A stretch of 10,690 nt of DNA from Armatimonadota bacterium (GCA_008501565.1 QQUL01000243.1:1-10690); one strand, 5' to 3'. Positions 1 through 7,356 are shown, numbered from the stretch's first letter. Notes: generated by a model not told the origin, from the letters alone. Translations and numbers: made by a program.

Positions 1-31
1 ACGATATGTTGACTGAACGTTCTTCGATCAT
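1..31 (-). CDS. Possible 5' end of a gene running off the left edge
   Basis: Only about ten codons are visible (M-I-E-E-R-S-V-N-I-S), so no product can be named. The start rests on two signs. A good ribosome binding site, GGAGAGG on the minus strand at 41-35, lies three bases before the ATG at 31-29. A minus-strand copy of the window's shared promoter signature at 188-215 points at it, with a leader of about 150 nt. No convincing gene lies between that promoter and this ATG. The leader length resembles that between the 3199-3226 promoter and the lipoprotein at 3380, so a lipoprotein or another regulon member is possible, but that is inference. Confidence 0.33.
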   Translation of the reverse strand, partial: MIEERSVNIS

Positions 32-187
32 CAGCCTCTCCTATTCCGTAGTCGGCGTAACCCTGTCCCGATGTTCGTCGTGTCGCTTCCACACCTCATC
101 CAGCCTCAGTCTGCTGGCATCGCGGTGGCCCAGGCCACTCGTGCCGTCCAACCGCACGGAATGTTTGTGTATCCCTCTCATCTCTGC

Positions 188-215
188 TTCGCGTGAGGGG
201 CCGATCGTGTTCCCG
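188..215 (-). promoter_or_regulatory. ECF-type promoter copy A (CGGGAAC-N16-GCGAA)
   Basis: On the minus strand CGGGAAC (215-209) is followed after exactly 16 nt by GCGAA (192-188). This matches the other four copies in the window. It points left, toward the possible gene start at 31. Beyond the core it also resembles copy B (6088-6115): both have CTCACGCGAA at the downstream block. The layout fits a -35 GGAAC block and a -10 block of an ECF promoter; the exact start of transcription is inferred. Confidence 0.75.
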
Positions 216-290
216 GTCGATTGAGAGGACTCCAGTGAGTGAATCAGACGTCGGTCTGCCACCCGTCGCTCGAAGACGAAACCTGCCGAA

Positions 291-318
291 CGGGAACACG
301 ATGTGGGTGCTGCGCGAA
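291..318 (+). promoter_or_regulatory. ECF-type promoter copy D, upstream of the sigma operon
   Basis: CGGGAAC at 291-297 and GCGAA at 314-318 are separated by exactly 16 nt. The start codon of the exported I36-like gene (372) lies 53 nt beyond the downstream block, a normal leader length. Since that gene is followed closely by the sigma factor gene, this is the likely autoregulatory promoter of the sigma operon. It stands back to back with copy A. GGAAC as a -35 element is typical for ECF sigma factors; GCGAA as the -10 element is less usual. Confidence 0.8.
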
Positions 319-371
319 GTACAGGTTTGAGGGCCACCTTCCGCTGTCCCTGATTTGAAAGGAGTCATATT

Positions 372-929
372 GTGACTTTGACCATTTTCTCGGCAATCGT
401 GTCGTTGGCGGCTGGGCTTCTGGCGCCGCCTGGGCCGGTTGAGCCCTTGGACCGATCGCGTGTCGCAACTGAGTCCCACTGTGTCGTAACGACGGTGGGT
501 CAGGAGAGCGACGGTGAGTTGATCACAACCGGTGTGGAGTGCTTCGATACGTTTGCTGACGCGATGGTGTTTGCATCAAATGGCTCACTCTTGCTTCCCC
601 GAGATGCTTCAGGATCGGTCTTGTTCACCGACCCGGGTGTCTCGGCCATGGCGTCGACGTTCACTCTTGGCGTCCATTTTGATGGCTATTCGGGTACCGG
701 GTCCTCTACCACGGTCGTCGGGGCCGACTGTACCGGTGGGTATTGGAACACTCCGGCATGGTTCGACAACAAGATCTCGTCGTCGTACAACGGTTGTGCA
801 CGGCTGAAGCACTTTGACTATGCAAACGCATCGGGGTATCTGACGGCAACCACGGGGGCAGGGACAACGGATAACCTTCCATACTCTGCAAACAACAAGA
901 CAGAGTCAGTGAGCTACCACAGCTCTTAG
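372..929 (+). CDS. Exported I36 / beta-gamma-crystallin-like protein
   Basis: 185 residues. The start is GTG, with GGAG seven bases upstream. The N-terminus (about 3-20) is hydrophobic and probably a signal peptide, although it has no positively charged residue before the core, which is odd. Two parts follow: residues 35-90 with Cys37 and Cys57 (HCVV, ECFDTFADA), and residues 98-185 with Cys120 and Cys142. The second part, with VVGADCTGGYWN, a W/F-DNKISS stretch and NGCARLKHFDYANASG, resembles actinobacterial peptidase-inhibitor I36 / crystallin-like secreted proteins. Two disulfides are plausible after export. An inhibitor role is not shown by the sequence. It is first in the operon, 19 nt before the sigma gene, and has promoter copy D in front. 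This is the only small exported gene in the window with an intact frame. Confidence 0.75.
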   Translation: MTLTIFSAIVSLAAGLLAPPGPVEPLDRSRVATESHCVVTTVGQESDGELITTGVECFDTFADAMVFASNGSLLLPRDASGSVLFTDPGVSAMASTFTLGVHFDGYSGTGSSTTVVGADCTGGYWNTPAWFDNKISSSYNGCARLKHFDYANASGYLTATTGAGTTDNLPYSANNKTESVSYHSS

Positions 930-948
930 CCCCGGTAGGTGGGTTGAT

Positions 949-1560
949 GTGACCGGAACACCGAAGGGGGCCGATCTGACGGATAGCGACATCATTGGCG
1001 CGTCGATGCACGACCCTGAGGTGTTCGCGGTCATATTCGATCGGCACCACGTGTCGATATTCCGCTATCTCGCACGACGTTTGGGGTCGGCGTCTGCAGA
1101 AGATTCAACGAGTGAGGTGTTCGCGCGGGCCTATGAGCATAGATCCAGGTTCGATCGAGGTCGGGAATCTGCCCGGCCTTGGTTGTTCGGGATAGCCAGG
1201 AACGTCCTGATGAACGAGCAGCGCCGTCGCGTCAATGATCGTTCCTCACCGACAGCCGAAATACATCACGAGATTCCGGATCCTGCCGATTCGGTTGCGT
1301 GGACTGTTGATGCGCAACGATTTGTCGCCGAAAGCGGTCTGGACAAGACCATCGCCGAACTGCCAGAAGGTACCCGTGAAGTCCTGTTTCTGTATGCGTT
1401 CGGCGAGCTCAGCTACAAGGAGATAGCCGACACGCTCGACATTCCTTTGGGGACGGTGCGGTCCCGGCTCGGTCGGGCGCGTGCTGCCCTCCGGGAACAA
1501 GCTCCGGCCTGGCGCGAAGCATTGGCGAAGAGGTTGGAAGGGAGGTTTGAAGATGGGTGA
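949..1560 (+). CDS. ECF-family RNA polymerase sigma factor
   Basis: 203 residues, normal for the ECF (sigma-70 group IV) family: a cytoplasmic protein that directs RNA polymerase to a small set of promoters. The sigma2 domain spans about 22-95, with AEDSTSEVFARAY (50-62) and PWLFGIARNVLMNEQRRR (77-94), the -10 binding and melting region. The sigma4 domain spans about 132-183, with LPEGTREVLFLYAFGELSYKE and a helix-turn-helix IADTLDIPLGTVRSRLGRAR that would read the -35 element. The GTG start at 949 follows a GGTAGGTGGG purine-rich site. The gene lies 19 nt after the exported I36-like gene and overlaps the next gene by 8 nt, so the genes are probably co-transcribed and the last two translationally coupled. 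The repeated CGGGAAC-N16-GCGAA sites are its likely targets, which is inference from proximity and layout. Confidence 0.95.
   Translation: MTGTPKGADLTDSDIIGASMHDPEVFAVIFDRHHVSIFRYLARRLGSASAEDSTSEVFARAYEHRSRFDRGRESARPWLFGIARNVLMNEQRRRVNDRSSPTAEIHHEIPDPADSVAWTVDAQRFVAESGLDKTIAELPEGTREVLFLYAFGELSYKEIADTLDIPLGTVRSRLGRARAALREQAPAWREALAKRLEGRFEDG
1494..1518 (+). promoter_or_regulatory. Possible internal promoter with 15-nt spacer
   Basis: GGAAC (1494-1498, in a CGGGAAC context) and GCGAA (1514-1518) occur with a 15-nt gap inside the 3' end of the sigma gene, pointing toward the anti-sigma-position gene at 1553. It matches the five intergenic copies except for one base less in the spacer. Because it lies in coding sequence and the spacing differs, it may be chance. 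Confidence 0.25.
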
Positions 1561-2599
1561 ATTTGACTGGCTGACATCGCTGACCCAGAACGCCGAACTC
1601 GACGCAAAGCGCACCGAACGGATGCGAGCGTCATTGCTCGACCACATCGCGAACGCACAGCTCAAGGATGACCTCATCCTGCTCGTTGGCGATCACCCGC
1701 CGACGCCCCTCGAATCGGCCAGGATGCGACGCCGTCTCGAAGACAAGCTCAAGGGACCGGAGACGCGAGCGGCCTGGCGGCGGGTGGTTGGGGCTCTGAC
1801 TGCTGTAGCCGCTGCGATCATCTTGGCAGTTATCGCGATCACGACCGTTGGGACCGATTCAGCAGAGGCAGTACGCAACGTTGCCGAAGCTGTCGCCACG
1901 ATCCCGGACGAGGACTTCACCACCACTGAGGTTGAGCGCCGCATGGACCAAACGATTCTGATCGTCGAGCCCATCGACACCGATGACTCTTCTACCACTG
2001 AAGTAGCGTTCCTGCTCCCGATCACCGAGATTCGTCGCTCGGACCCGGGCGGTTCTCTACAGAAGGAAGAGACGACCGGGGAACCGACATTCTTCACCCC
2101 TGTGGATGATGCATCAGCAGCGATCATCCGCTCGCGTTTCCTCGTGGGGGAGACTGAGATCTCGACATTCCCACCACCTGCCTCATCCGACGAAGCCGCG
2201 ATCCTCACCAATGACCCGGAACTACTCGCTGATCGAATCAACGAGACCATCACTCGATTCGGTCCGCCCGAGATCCCACGCGAGGCCCAGGTCGTGTCAA
2301 TGGTGGCTTCCATCTACACCATCACGCTCCCTACATCTTCAGAACGGGCCGCGCTCCTGGAGGTCCTCGCGTCAACACCCGGGCTCGAGTTTCCTTCTCC
2401 ACAGCTTGCCGACACCGTTGAGGTCGCCACCAACTACACCTACGACGACGGCACAGCCGTCCGACTCACCATTGTTCTTGACGCACAAGGCTGGCTCGTA
2501 CGGGAAACCGAGACCCTCCTCGACGGGATTGAAGCCCTCTCCGTACCACGCGGGACTCCTGTCTTCGACCGACGTTTCACACCTCCCGACGTGTCGTGA
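1553..2599 (+). CDS. Membrane-anchored protein in anti-sigma position
   Basis: 348 residues from the ATG at 1553, which overlaps the sigma stop and has GGAGGT (1541-1546) six bases ahead; an in-frame ATG at 1481 lies deep in the sigma gene and is unlikely. Residues 1-77 are charged and predicted cytoplasmic, 78-100 form one transmembrane helix (VVGALTAVAAAIILAVIAIT), and 101-348 would be outside the membrane. Position, overlap and topology fit an anti-sigma factor that holds the upstream sigma factor and senses an envelope signal. The zinc-type HxxxCxxC motif of many anti-sigma factors is absent, and the protein has no cysteine at all. It recalls the one-span CU044_5270-type proteins often found next to actinobacterial ECF genes; that resemblance is from memory of the group's layout and is tentative. 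The outer part has Ser/Thr/Glu-rich stretches and a C-terminal YTYDDGTAVRLTIVLDAQGW segment of beta-strand character. Confidence 0.8.
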   Translation: MGEFDWLTSLTQNAELDAKRTERMRASLLDHIANAQLKDDLILLVGDHPPTPLESARMRRRLEDKLKGPETRAAWRRVVGALTAVAAAIILAVIAITTVGTDSAEAVRNVAEAVATIPDEDFTTTEVERRMDQTILIVEPIDTDDSSTTEVAFLLPITEIRRSDPGGSLQKEETTGEPTFFTPVDDASAAIIRSRFLVGETEISTFPPPASSDEAAILTNDPELLADRINETITRFGPPEIPREAQVVSMVASIYTITLPTSSERAALLEVLASTPGLEFPSPQLADTVEVATNYTYDDGTAVRLTIVLDAQGWLVRETETLLDGIEALSVPRGTPVFDRRFTPPDVS

Positions 2600-2670
2600 G
2601 ATATTCAATGAACGGAAATACCTCCTTCGCTCGTAGCAAACCAGTAACACCCGAGGGAGATCGGTAGCAG

Positions 2671-2928
2671 TTGGCGATACGAAAGGTCACCCACACACGC
2701 AAACACAACGGGCAAATCGTTGCACTCGGTAACCCGGAAGAATGGTGGTCACCACGTTCTGTCATCGACGCCGCCGTTGACATCGTCACACGGCTCCATC
2801 GCTACTACGTCACCGACACCACCGGTCGAATCGTGCCGGTCAAGGTACTCGCAGAACTCTCCGGAGACCGAATCCACGCACCAGGCACCGATGACGCGAA
2901 CCTTCTCAGATTCCTCCCGGATTGTTGA
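2671..2928 (+). CDS. Small DUF3892-like protein
   Basis: 85 residues, starting with TTG at 2671; the purine-rich GAGGGAGA at 2653-2660 is somewhat far upstream. The TTG is favoured because the domain begins at once: AIRKVTHTRKHNGQIVALGN, then a tryptophan pair, a helix, HRYYVTDTTGRIVPVKVL, and a closing NLLRFLPDC. This order (xVTxxRK-G-I--LGN, W, YYV, G-xVxV, NLL-LPxC) is that of DUF3892, a family of unknown function. It has no signal peptide, so it is probably cytoplasmic. It sits 71 nt after the anti-sigma-position gene on the same strand and is probably the last gene of the sigma operon. Its role there is unknown. Confidence 0.75.
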   Translation: MAIRKVTHTRKHNGQIVALGNPEEWWSPRSVIDAAVDIVTRLHRYYVTDTTGRIVPVKVLAELSGDRIHAPGTDDANLLRFLPDC

Positions 2929-2966
2929 GGCTCCTCTGTCTCTCGTCGACCGATGAGCTGGGAGCC
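2929..2966 (+). terminator. Possible hairpin terminator after the sigma operon
   Basis: Directly after the DUF3892-like stop codon, GGCTCC (2929-2934) pairs with GGAGCC (2961-2966). Inside it CTCGTC (2942-2947) can pair with GATGAG (2952-2957, one G-T pair) around a GACC loop. There is no run of T afterwards, so this is a weak call, although terminators without a T run occur in high-GC actinobacteria. Confidence 0.35.
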
Positions 2967-3379
2967 AATGCCCGAACGGAGCGCTCTGCAGATCCGAGAC
3001 CGAGCAAATCGCAGGTGCGCCTCTCTGCATCGAGCGCGATCATCGTTCGGCGTCGGTTCATCCGGGAACTACGATTTGCCGTACCGGGAAACAACGCAGA
3101 AGCGCTGCCAGTCGAACAGGCGCCGGAACAACGCTATCAACGGTCACCGGCACGCTGCCGTCGACTGGCACGCAATCCGCTTGGCCTGAAGCGATGGTCG
3201 GGAACACGATCCAACATAAATGCGAATGGCCACCGAGGATTCAATCAAGAGCCGGCCAACAACTCACTGCCCTTGGGGACGGCAGTTGCCGATTGGAAGC
3301 TCCGAGGTGGCGTGCAGCTGGTCGATGCAGGTTACCGGGAGGCACGCATGGCCGATACACGAGCGGAAGGTGAGATGAC
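2967..3379. other. Intergenic stretch without a supported gene
   Basis: Open frames cross this stretch, including one from 2922 to 3656, but none has a good ribosome binding site, a signal peptide or recognisable family motifs, and the longest runs on into the lipoprotein gene in another frame. The only signal I can support is the promoter-like element at 3199-3226. About 150 nt between it and the lipoprotein start hold no clear gene. In the other cassettes this place is taken by a small exported protein, so a fully decayed one cannot be excluded. Confidence 0.5.
3199..3226 (+). promoter_or_regulatory. ECF-type promoter copy E, upstream of the 3380 lipoprotein
   Basis: CGGGAAC (3199-3205) and GCGAA (3222-3226) are separated by exactly 16 nt, on the plus strand and facing the lipoprotein gene. 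The block CGGGAACACGAT is identical to that in copies A and D. The implied leader is long, about 150 nt. Confidence 0.75.
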
Positions 3380-4315
3380 ATGTGGCATCAACGCGGCGTT
3401 GCTCTGGTTGTCGTCGCCTTCTGGATCGCTCTGGTTGTTACGGCTTGCGGGACATCGAATCCACTCGACAACTCGCCTGAGTCAGCGATCGAATCCCAGA
3501 CAGACAACGATATTCCCGAGGAGTATCTCGCAATTCTGGATGCCGACGTTGCCGCAGGGCTCTCGAACCTCCAGTTGGTCATCGATCGGGTTGTGGAAGG
3601 CAAGGTCTACGAATGCATGCGTGAGCGAGGCTTCCGATACGATCCTACGACCGTAGCTGAGTTGACCGACCTCGATGCGCAACGAGAGGACGCTCCTCTC
3701 ATGCAATCCGCGGCATCCGCTATTCATGCTTTAACCGCCTTGCAGCAGGAGGCTTCTTCCGACGGGCCAGATCGCGATTCGCTTGAAGGGTTGGACGCAG
3801 AGGGTCGCGAGGCGTGGGAAGCTGCGAACATTGAATGCTTGGTCAATGCCTCGCAGGAGTTCCAAAATCCGCTCGCCGATGCGAATTCATGGTACTTCGG
3901 CGCGACTGATGAAGCTGCGCAGAGAACCGGTTCCGATCCGAGAGTGATCGAGGCTGAGCGGGCACTCAACGGATGCAGTTCGAGAAGTGGATACGGAACA
4001 CTCGCCGAAGCGGCGGGCACCTACTCGAGCGAGGTCGAGTCGATCATGAGCGACGTCGCCGACGGTGTACTGACGCGTGTTCTTGCGCTGACATTGCTGG
4101 AGGAAGTGGAAGCCGCTGAGTCGCAGGCGTCTGTAGAGCTGAGCGCGTGTCTGGAGCCATTTCAGGACGTCCAGCGTCGGGTCTTTGCCGAGAACATGGC
4201 CGCTATTGCAGACCGTGAAGCGGACCGGTTTGCACTGTGGGCTGCCGAAATCGAAGATGCCATTGACACGTACGCTGAGCTCCTCCGGGCGGCCGAGGAA
4301 TCGGGCAAGCTCTAG
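3380..4315 (+). CDS. Four-cysteine lipoprotein, paralogue 1
   Basis: 311 residues. The N-terminus is a lipoprotein signal peptide with a hydrophobic core (8-19) and lipobox VTAC, lipidated Cys23. The ATG at 3380 is preceded by GGAAGGTGAG. After a Ser/Asp/Glu-rich linker comes the shared first motif, YECMRERGFRYDP (Cys79), then EAWEAANIECL (Cys153), the DPR motif SDPRVIEAERALNGCSSRSGYG (here Cys199), and a helical C-terminus with Cys257 and many Glu and Ala residues. These four cysteines are the ones kept in the other long paralogues of the window, so two disulfides are likely outside the membrane. I do not recognise a described function. It is the only family member on the plus strand and has its own promoter copy E. 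Confidence 0.8.
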   Translation: MWHQRGVALVVVAFWIALVVTACGTSNPLDNSPESAIESQTDNDIPEEYLAILDADVAAGLSNLQLVIDRVVEGKVYECMRERGFRYDPTTVAELTDLDAQREDAPLMQSAASAIHALTALQQEASSDGPDRDSLEGLDAEGREAWEAANIECLVNASQEFQNPLADANSWYFGATDEAAQRTGSDPRVIEAERALNGCSSRSGYGTLAEAAGTYSSEVESIMSDVADGVLTRVLALTLLEEVEAAESQASVELSACLEPFQDVQRRVFAENMAAIADREADRFALWAAEIEDAIDTYAELLRAAEESGKL

Positions 4316-4348
4316 CGACAGCATCCGCCGTGTGGCGAGCTACGTCAA

Positions 4349-4373
4349 CCGTCCCGCGCAGTTGCTAGGACGG
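4349..4373. terminator. Weak hairpin between convergent genes
   Basis: CCGTCC (4349-4354) and GGACGG (4368-4373) form a perfect 6-bp stem with a 13-nt loop in the gap between two converging lipoprotein genes. There is no T run. Either strand could use it. The rest of the 202-nt gap shows nothing I can name. Confidence 0.25.
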
Positions 4374-4517
4374 CTGTGGACGCTTGTCGAGAGATTCTCT
4401 GCCCTTCGATGTCGCTGGCCCGCACGGGATGGATCTGCCTCTTGTATCCATCGATAATCGGCGGTTTGTCAACGGTCGGCCGTGGCAGCGTCCGTGCCCG
4501 AGAGTCGTCATGAACAT

Positions 4518-5621
4518 CTACCCGTCTGCAAGAAGTTCCTTGGCCCGCAGTACCGCCTGTTCTTGGAGTTCTTGCAAGCCGAGTAGTTCTCCGACGTACT
4601 CTTCCTCCATGTGTTCATCCGCCTCGGCGAGCAACTCGCGAAAGACTCGGTTGACTCCCGAATCCTTAGCACAGGCAGCGTCGATTGTCGCGATCTCAAT
4701 CTCAAACACGCGGGCCTCTTCGAGTGGCAGCTCTTCGTAGCCTGACTGTGCAAGGTCGTAGCCGCCGCCGAACGTTTCGACATCGAAGCCTTCTGCGCTC
4801 ATGCATCGGAACCATTCTCTCTTGGCCTCGCCGAACCGAGGATCGGAGGCGACGCGTTCGCTCTGCTCGCCGCGAATCTGTGCGATCAGTTGGTCGGTCT
4901 TGAGAAGCGCAACAACGTCCCCATAGAGGGCACCCTCGACCTGCGCGACGCAGCCGTCCGTGAAAATGAAGGCGTCACCTCCGCCTTCGCCTTCGCCTGG
5001 CACAACGGTTGCGTGATCCGCCGTCCCGGTCAGTGCTGCCATCCACGCTTGCATTTCGTCTTCGGACAGGGTGTTCAGATAGTCGCCATGGGGGTCTCCG
5101 GTGTCCGTCCCCGGGGGCATATCGCCCTCAAAGTCCGAGACCCCATTCTGGAATCCTTGGGAAGGATCGTCACCTTCCGCGGGTGGCACGAGCCGCGCGT
5201 AAAGACCGTATCCGGTTTCCGCAGCGGTTTCAGGAACCACGACGGTCCAACGCCGATCAGGCTGATCGAACGGATCCTCGGGGATCTCAGGGATGATGTA
5301 CAAGAAGCCACGTTCCTCCATGCACCTGGCGATCAATGTCTGCTGAGCCACGAGCAAGAACCTGGCATCGTCAGCAACCAACCGAGTCGATATGCCTACA
5401 AAACTTGGCTTCGGAGCGTCTGTTGTGACACTGGTGGAGGTGGCAGCCTCTTCAGAGGTGGATTCCACTGGTCTGTTCGATGTGCCGGAGGTTTGGCTGG
5501 TGCATGCAACCAAGAGCAGTGTCATAGCCAATAGTGCCAACAACGTTCTTGGCCGTCTTCCATGAGAGCCCAGTGCCGCGAGCCGCCCAACCGTGGTCGT
5601 CAGCATCCGTTCCACTGCCAT
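4518..5621 (-). CDS. Four-cysteine lipoprotein, paralogue 2
   Basis: 367 residues from the ATG at 5621. A second in-frame ATG at 5606 is equally possible; neither has a strong ribosome binding site, and the gene overlaps the end of the exported I36-like gene by 22 or 7 nt, which suggests translational coupling. The signal peptide has basic residues (GRRPR) and a hydrophobic core, ending in lipobox LVAC (Cys40). A Ser/Thr-rich linker follows. Shared motifs: LIARCMEERGFLY (Cys100), ETGYGLYAR, LSEDEMQAWMAALTG, a TDGC block (Cys224), SDPRFGEAKREWFRCMSAEGF (here Cys273) and DAACAKD (Cys317). The C-terminus is rich in Glu and Leu and likely helical. No known function recognised. It is the downstream partner in the cassette driven by promoter copy B. 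Confidence 0.8.
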   Translation of the reverse strand: MAVERMLTTTVGRLAALGSHGRRPRTLLALLAMTLLLVACTSQTSGTSNRPVESTSEEAATSTSVTTDAPKPSFVGISTRLVADDARFLLVAQQTLIARCMEERGFLYIIPEIPEDPFDQPDRRWTVVVPETAAETGYGLYARLVPPAEGDDPSQGFQNGVSDFEGDMPPGTDTGDPHGDYLNTLSEDEMQAWMAALTGTADHATVVPGEGEGGGDAFIFTDGCVAQVEGALYGDVVALLKTDQLIAQIRGEQSERVASDPRFGEAKREWFRCMSAEGFDVETFGGGYDLAQSGYEELPLEEARVFEIEIATIDAACAKDSGVNRVFRELLAEADEHMEEEYVGELLGLQELQEQAVLRAKELLADG

Positions 5622-6042
5622 TGGTTCGACTCGCCGTTATTGGCGTGACCGGAACCAATGTTTGCAAGATACGACAGCCCGTGGCCGGTCCTTAGGCAGT
5701 AGAGTGTGTCACCGCCCCAGCTTTGGTGAGCGAAGACTTTCACCGTCCTGCCGGTCGTACCGTTGTTGTACGCCGATTCATCATTGTTCCTCGCACTGGA
5801 ACAGCAGTCCCAATCGGCATTGGTGCCCTCGAACGTTGCATACGTCCCAACACGCACAGCCGCCCGGAGGTGCACCCAGCTGGCGGGCTATAGCTGTATC
5901 CGTATCCTTGATAGTCGTGGCCGAGGACCGGACCAATCGCGAGCACCATCGCAACCGTCACGGCTCCAGCCACCACCAAGGTCAGTCTCCGACCAGCTCG
6001 TGCCCATGGAGTCCCAGTTCTCCTCTGTAGTCCAACTCGCAT
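5600..6042 (-). pseudogene. Exported I36 / crystallin-like protein, frameshifted
   Basis: The start is ATG at 6042, with GGGAAGGG a few bases ahead. The first frame gives a basic N-terminus with ARAGRR, a hydrophobic signal segment (LTLVVAGAVTVAMVLAIG) and then a mature start with AGCTSGRLCV. That frame then turns into Arg/Pro-rich nonsense. Near 5845-5855 the sense passes to another frame, giving TYATFEGTNADWDCC, YNNGTTGRTVKVFAHQSWGG, LYCLRTG and a C-terminal WQWNGC. The joined product resembles the I36 / beta-gamma-crystallin-like exported group, with six cysteines. One missing base restores a single frame of about 148 residues. The disruption may be true or a sequence error. Promoter copy B lies 46 nt upstream of the start, and the lipoprotein gene 4518-5621 overlaps its 3' end. 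Confidence 0.65.
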
Positions 6043-6381
6043 ATTTCTTGCCCTTCCCGGGTTGTCGCGTCGCGCTCTCACGTCCTATTCGCGTGAGCCC
6101 GACATCTTGTTCCCGAGAGACTTCCCTCTTGGCCCAGCTCTGAGAGAACGACGTCGGTTCGGTAGATCACTCCCAAGATGCGAGACCACATCATCGACAC
6201 CCGCAAAGCAACCAAGCCACACCCGGGAACAAGGTTCGGAACCGGCTGCCCGACTCAAAGGTGTGAAAGAACCCGATGTTCGGATCGACGATGAGTACTC
6301 CAACCCGCGCCCTACTACGAGCCTTTGCTACAGGTTGACGTACCTCGCTCCCGATCGTCGGCGGTCATGCGTGCTGACGCT
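6043..6381. other. Intergenic stretch with promoter copy B only
   Basis: Between the lipoprotein ending at 6382 and the exported gene starting at 6042 the only supported signal is promoter copy B (6088-6115). Short open frames, such as a 72-codon one on the minus strand at 6085-6303, run through the promoter, lack a ribosome binding site and show no protein-like pattern. No convincing terminator was seen. Confidence 0.5.
6088..6115 (-). promoter_or_regulatory. ECF-type promoter copy B
   Basis: On the minus strand CGGGAAC (6115-6109) and GCGAA (6092-6088) are 16 nt apart. The start codon of the exported gene is at 6042, giving a leader of about 40 nt. The bases CTCACGCGAA at the downstream block are shared with copy A. 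Confidence 0.8.
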
Positions 6382-7356
6382 CTATTGAGTCTGCAGAAAC
6401 TCGAGATACGGTTTGAGCAGCTCTGCGTAGTCCTTAGCGATGAGTGCGATCTTGTCCCCGTTCTCATCGAGGAACGCTTGCTCGTATTCTGCCCGGACCT
6501 CCCCTTGCACTTGGGCATTCGGCGCGTCACACGATGCAACGGTGTCCTCGACTTCGTCGGCGCGAACCTGGATGTCGAGAAGTTCGGTACGCGCCTCATC
6601 GGCCGAGATCGTCTCCGCCCTGAAGCGTTCCCAGACGTCATTGGCGAGACCGTTGAATAGGTTGGCCGCATCCTCAATCGATGTATCGTATCCCGACATC
6701 GCGAAGCACCGCTCGCTTGCCTCTCGTGCTGCCGCGATTCTGGGATCCTGGCGGACCTCCGTGTCGAGATCTTCGGTTTCATCGGCGAGCCAGAGCCAGA
6801 GTGCCTGGAGAGGATCGGGATACCGGTCCTCGGCCTGCACCCAGCAATCGAACTCGTTCTGACTGAATTCGGTCGAAGCGCGCGGATCCGAATCGGGTTC
6901 GGTATCGTCACCCGTACTCGTTTCCGACTCGGTGCGTTGTGCTCGATCAAGCTCATCGAGGTAGTACTGGATCTGGGTACCGAAATAGCTGATCTCCCCG
7001 GTAGAGGGTCCCGCCTCGGGAAGATCGTCGTATCCGTAATCCCAGCCCTGTTCGGTCATGCAACCAATGATGCTGTCAAAACGGGCATTGTTCACTGCAG
7101 TACTCACATCGATCTCGGTGTACCCGGCGACCTCGGTGACAGCGGCGCCTATCGGAGACTCATCGGGCACATCCTCGCCATCTTCACCGTTGTCGTCGAT
7201 CGATCCGGAACCGGGATCTTGGCTCGCGGCCGGTCCGTCTTGGGCTGGTGTGTCCGGTTGTCCGGTGACGTCGTTGGATGTCCCCGCCGTGGTACAACCG
7301 GTAGCTAGCACCGCCATCAGTGTGACCACCACCAGGGCGGTTGTCAGTTTGGCCAT
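6382..7356 (-). CDS. Four-cysteine lipoprotein, paralogue 3
   Basis: 324 residues from the ATG at 7356. This start is chosen because GGAGGGAG lies about eight bases ahead and because it gives a compact lipoprotein signal peptide, MAKLTTALVVVTLMAVLATGC, with lipobox ATGC (Cys21); an upstream in-frame ATG at 7458 would add 34 residues with no ribosome site. An acidic, disordered linker (25-75, many D, E, G, S) follows. Shared motifs: IIGCMTEQGWDYGY (Cys99), FDCWVQAEDRYPDP (Cys171), QDPRIAAAREASERCFAMSGY (here Cys217) and VASCDAPN (Cys276), then a helical tail with EVRAEYEQAFLDENGD that matches paralogues 4 and 5. Function unknown. It lies 141 nt after the disrupted exported gene at 7498 and is probably on the same transcript from promoter copy C. 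Confidence 0.8.
   Translation of the reverse strand: MAKLTTALVVVTLMAVLATGCTTAGTSNDVTGQPDTPAQDGPAASQDPGSGSIDDNGEDGEDVPDESPIGAAVTEVAGYTEIDVSTAVNNARFDSIIGCMTEQGWDYGYDDLPEAGPSTGEISYFGTQIQYYLDELDRAQRTESETSTGDDTEPDSDPRASTEFSQNEFDCWVQAEDRYPDPLQALWLWLADETEDLDTEVRQDPRIAAAREASERCFAMSGYDTSIEDAANLFNGLANDVWERFRAETISADEARTELLDIQVRADEVEDTVASCDAPNAQVQGEVRAEYEQAFLDENGDKIALIAKDYAELLKPYLEFLQTQ

Noticed and set aside
6..224. A 72-codon plus-strand open frame
   Set aside because: Ser-rich, runs through promoter copy A on the opposite strand and lacks a ribosome binding site.
96..479. A 127-codon open frame on the minus strand near the left edge
   Set aside because: It covers both promoter copies A and D and the start of the exported gene on the other strand, and reads as Arg/Ser/Thr-rich noise.
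2922..3656. A 244-codon open frame on the plus strand
   Set aside because: It overlaps the lipoprotein gene at 3380 in another frame, has no ribosome binding site or recognisable motif, and its composition is Arg/Ser-rich as in shadow frames.
6085..6303. A 72-codon minus-strand open frame between two cassettes
   Set aside because: It ends inside promoter copy B, has no ribosome binding site, and shows no protein-like pattern.
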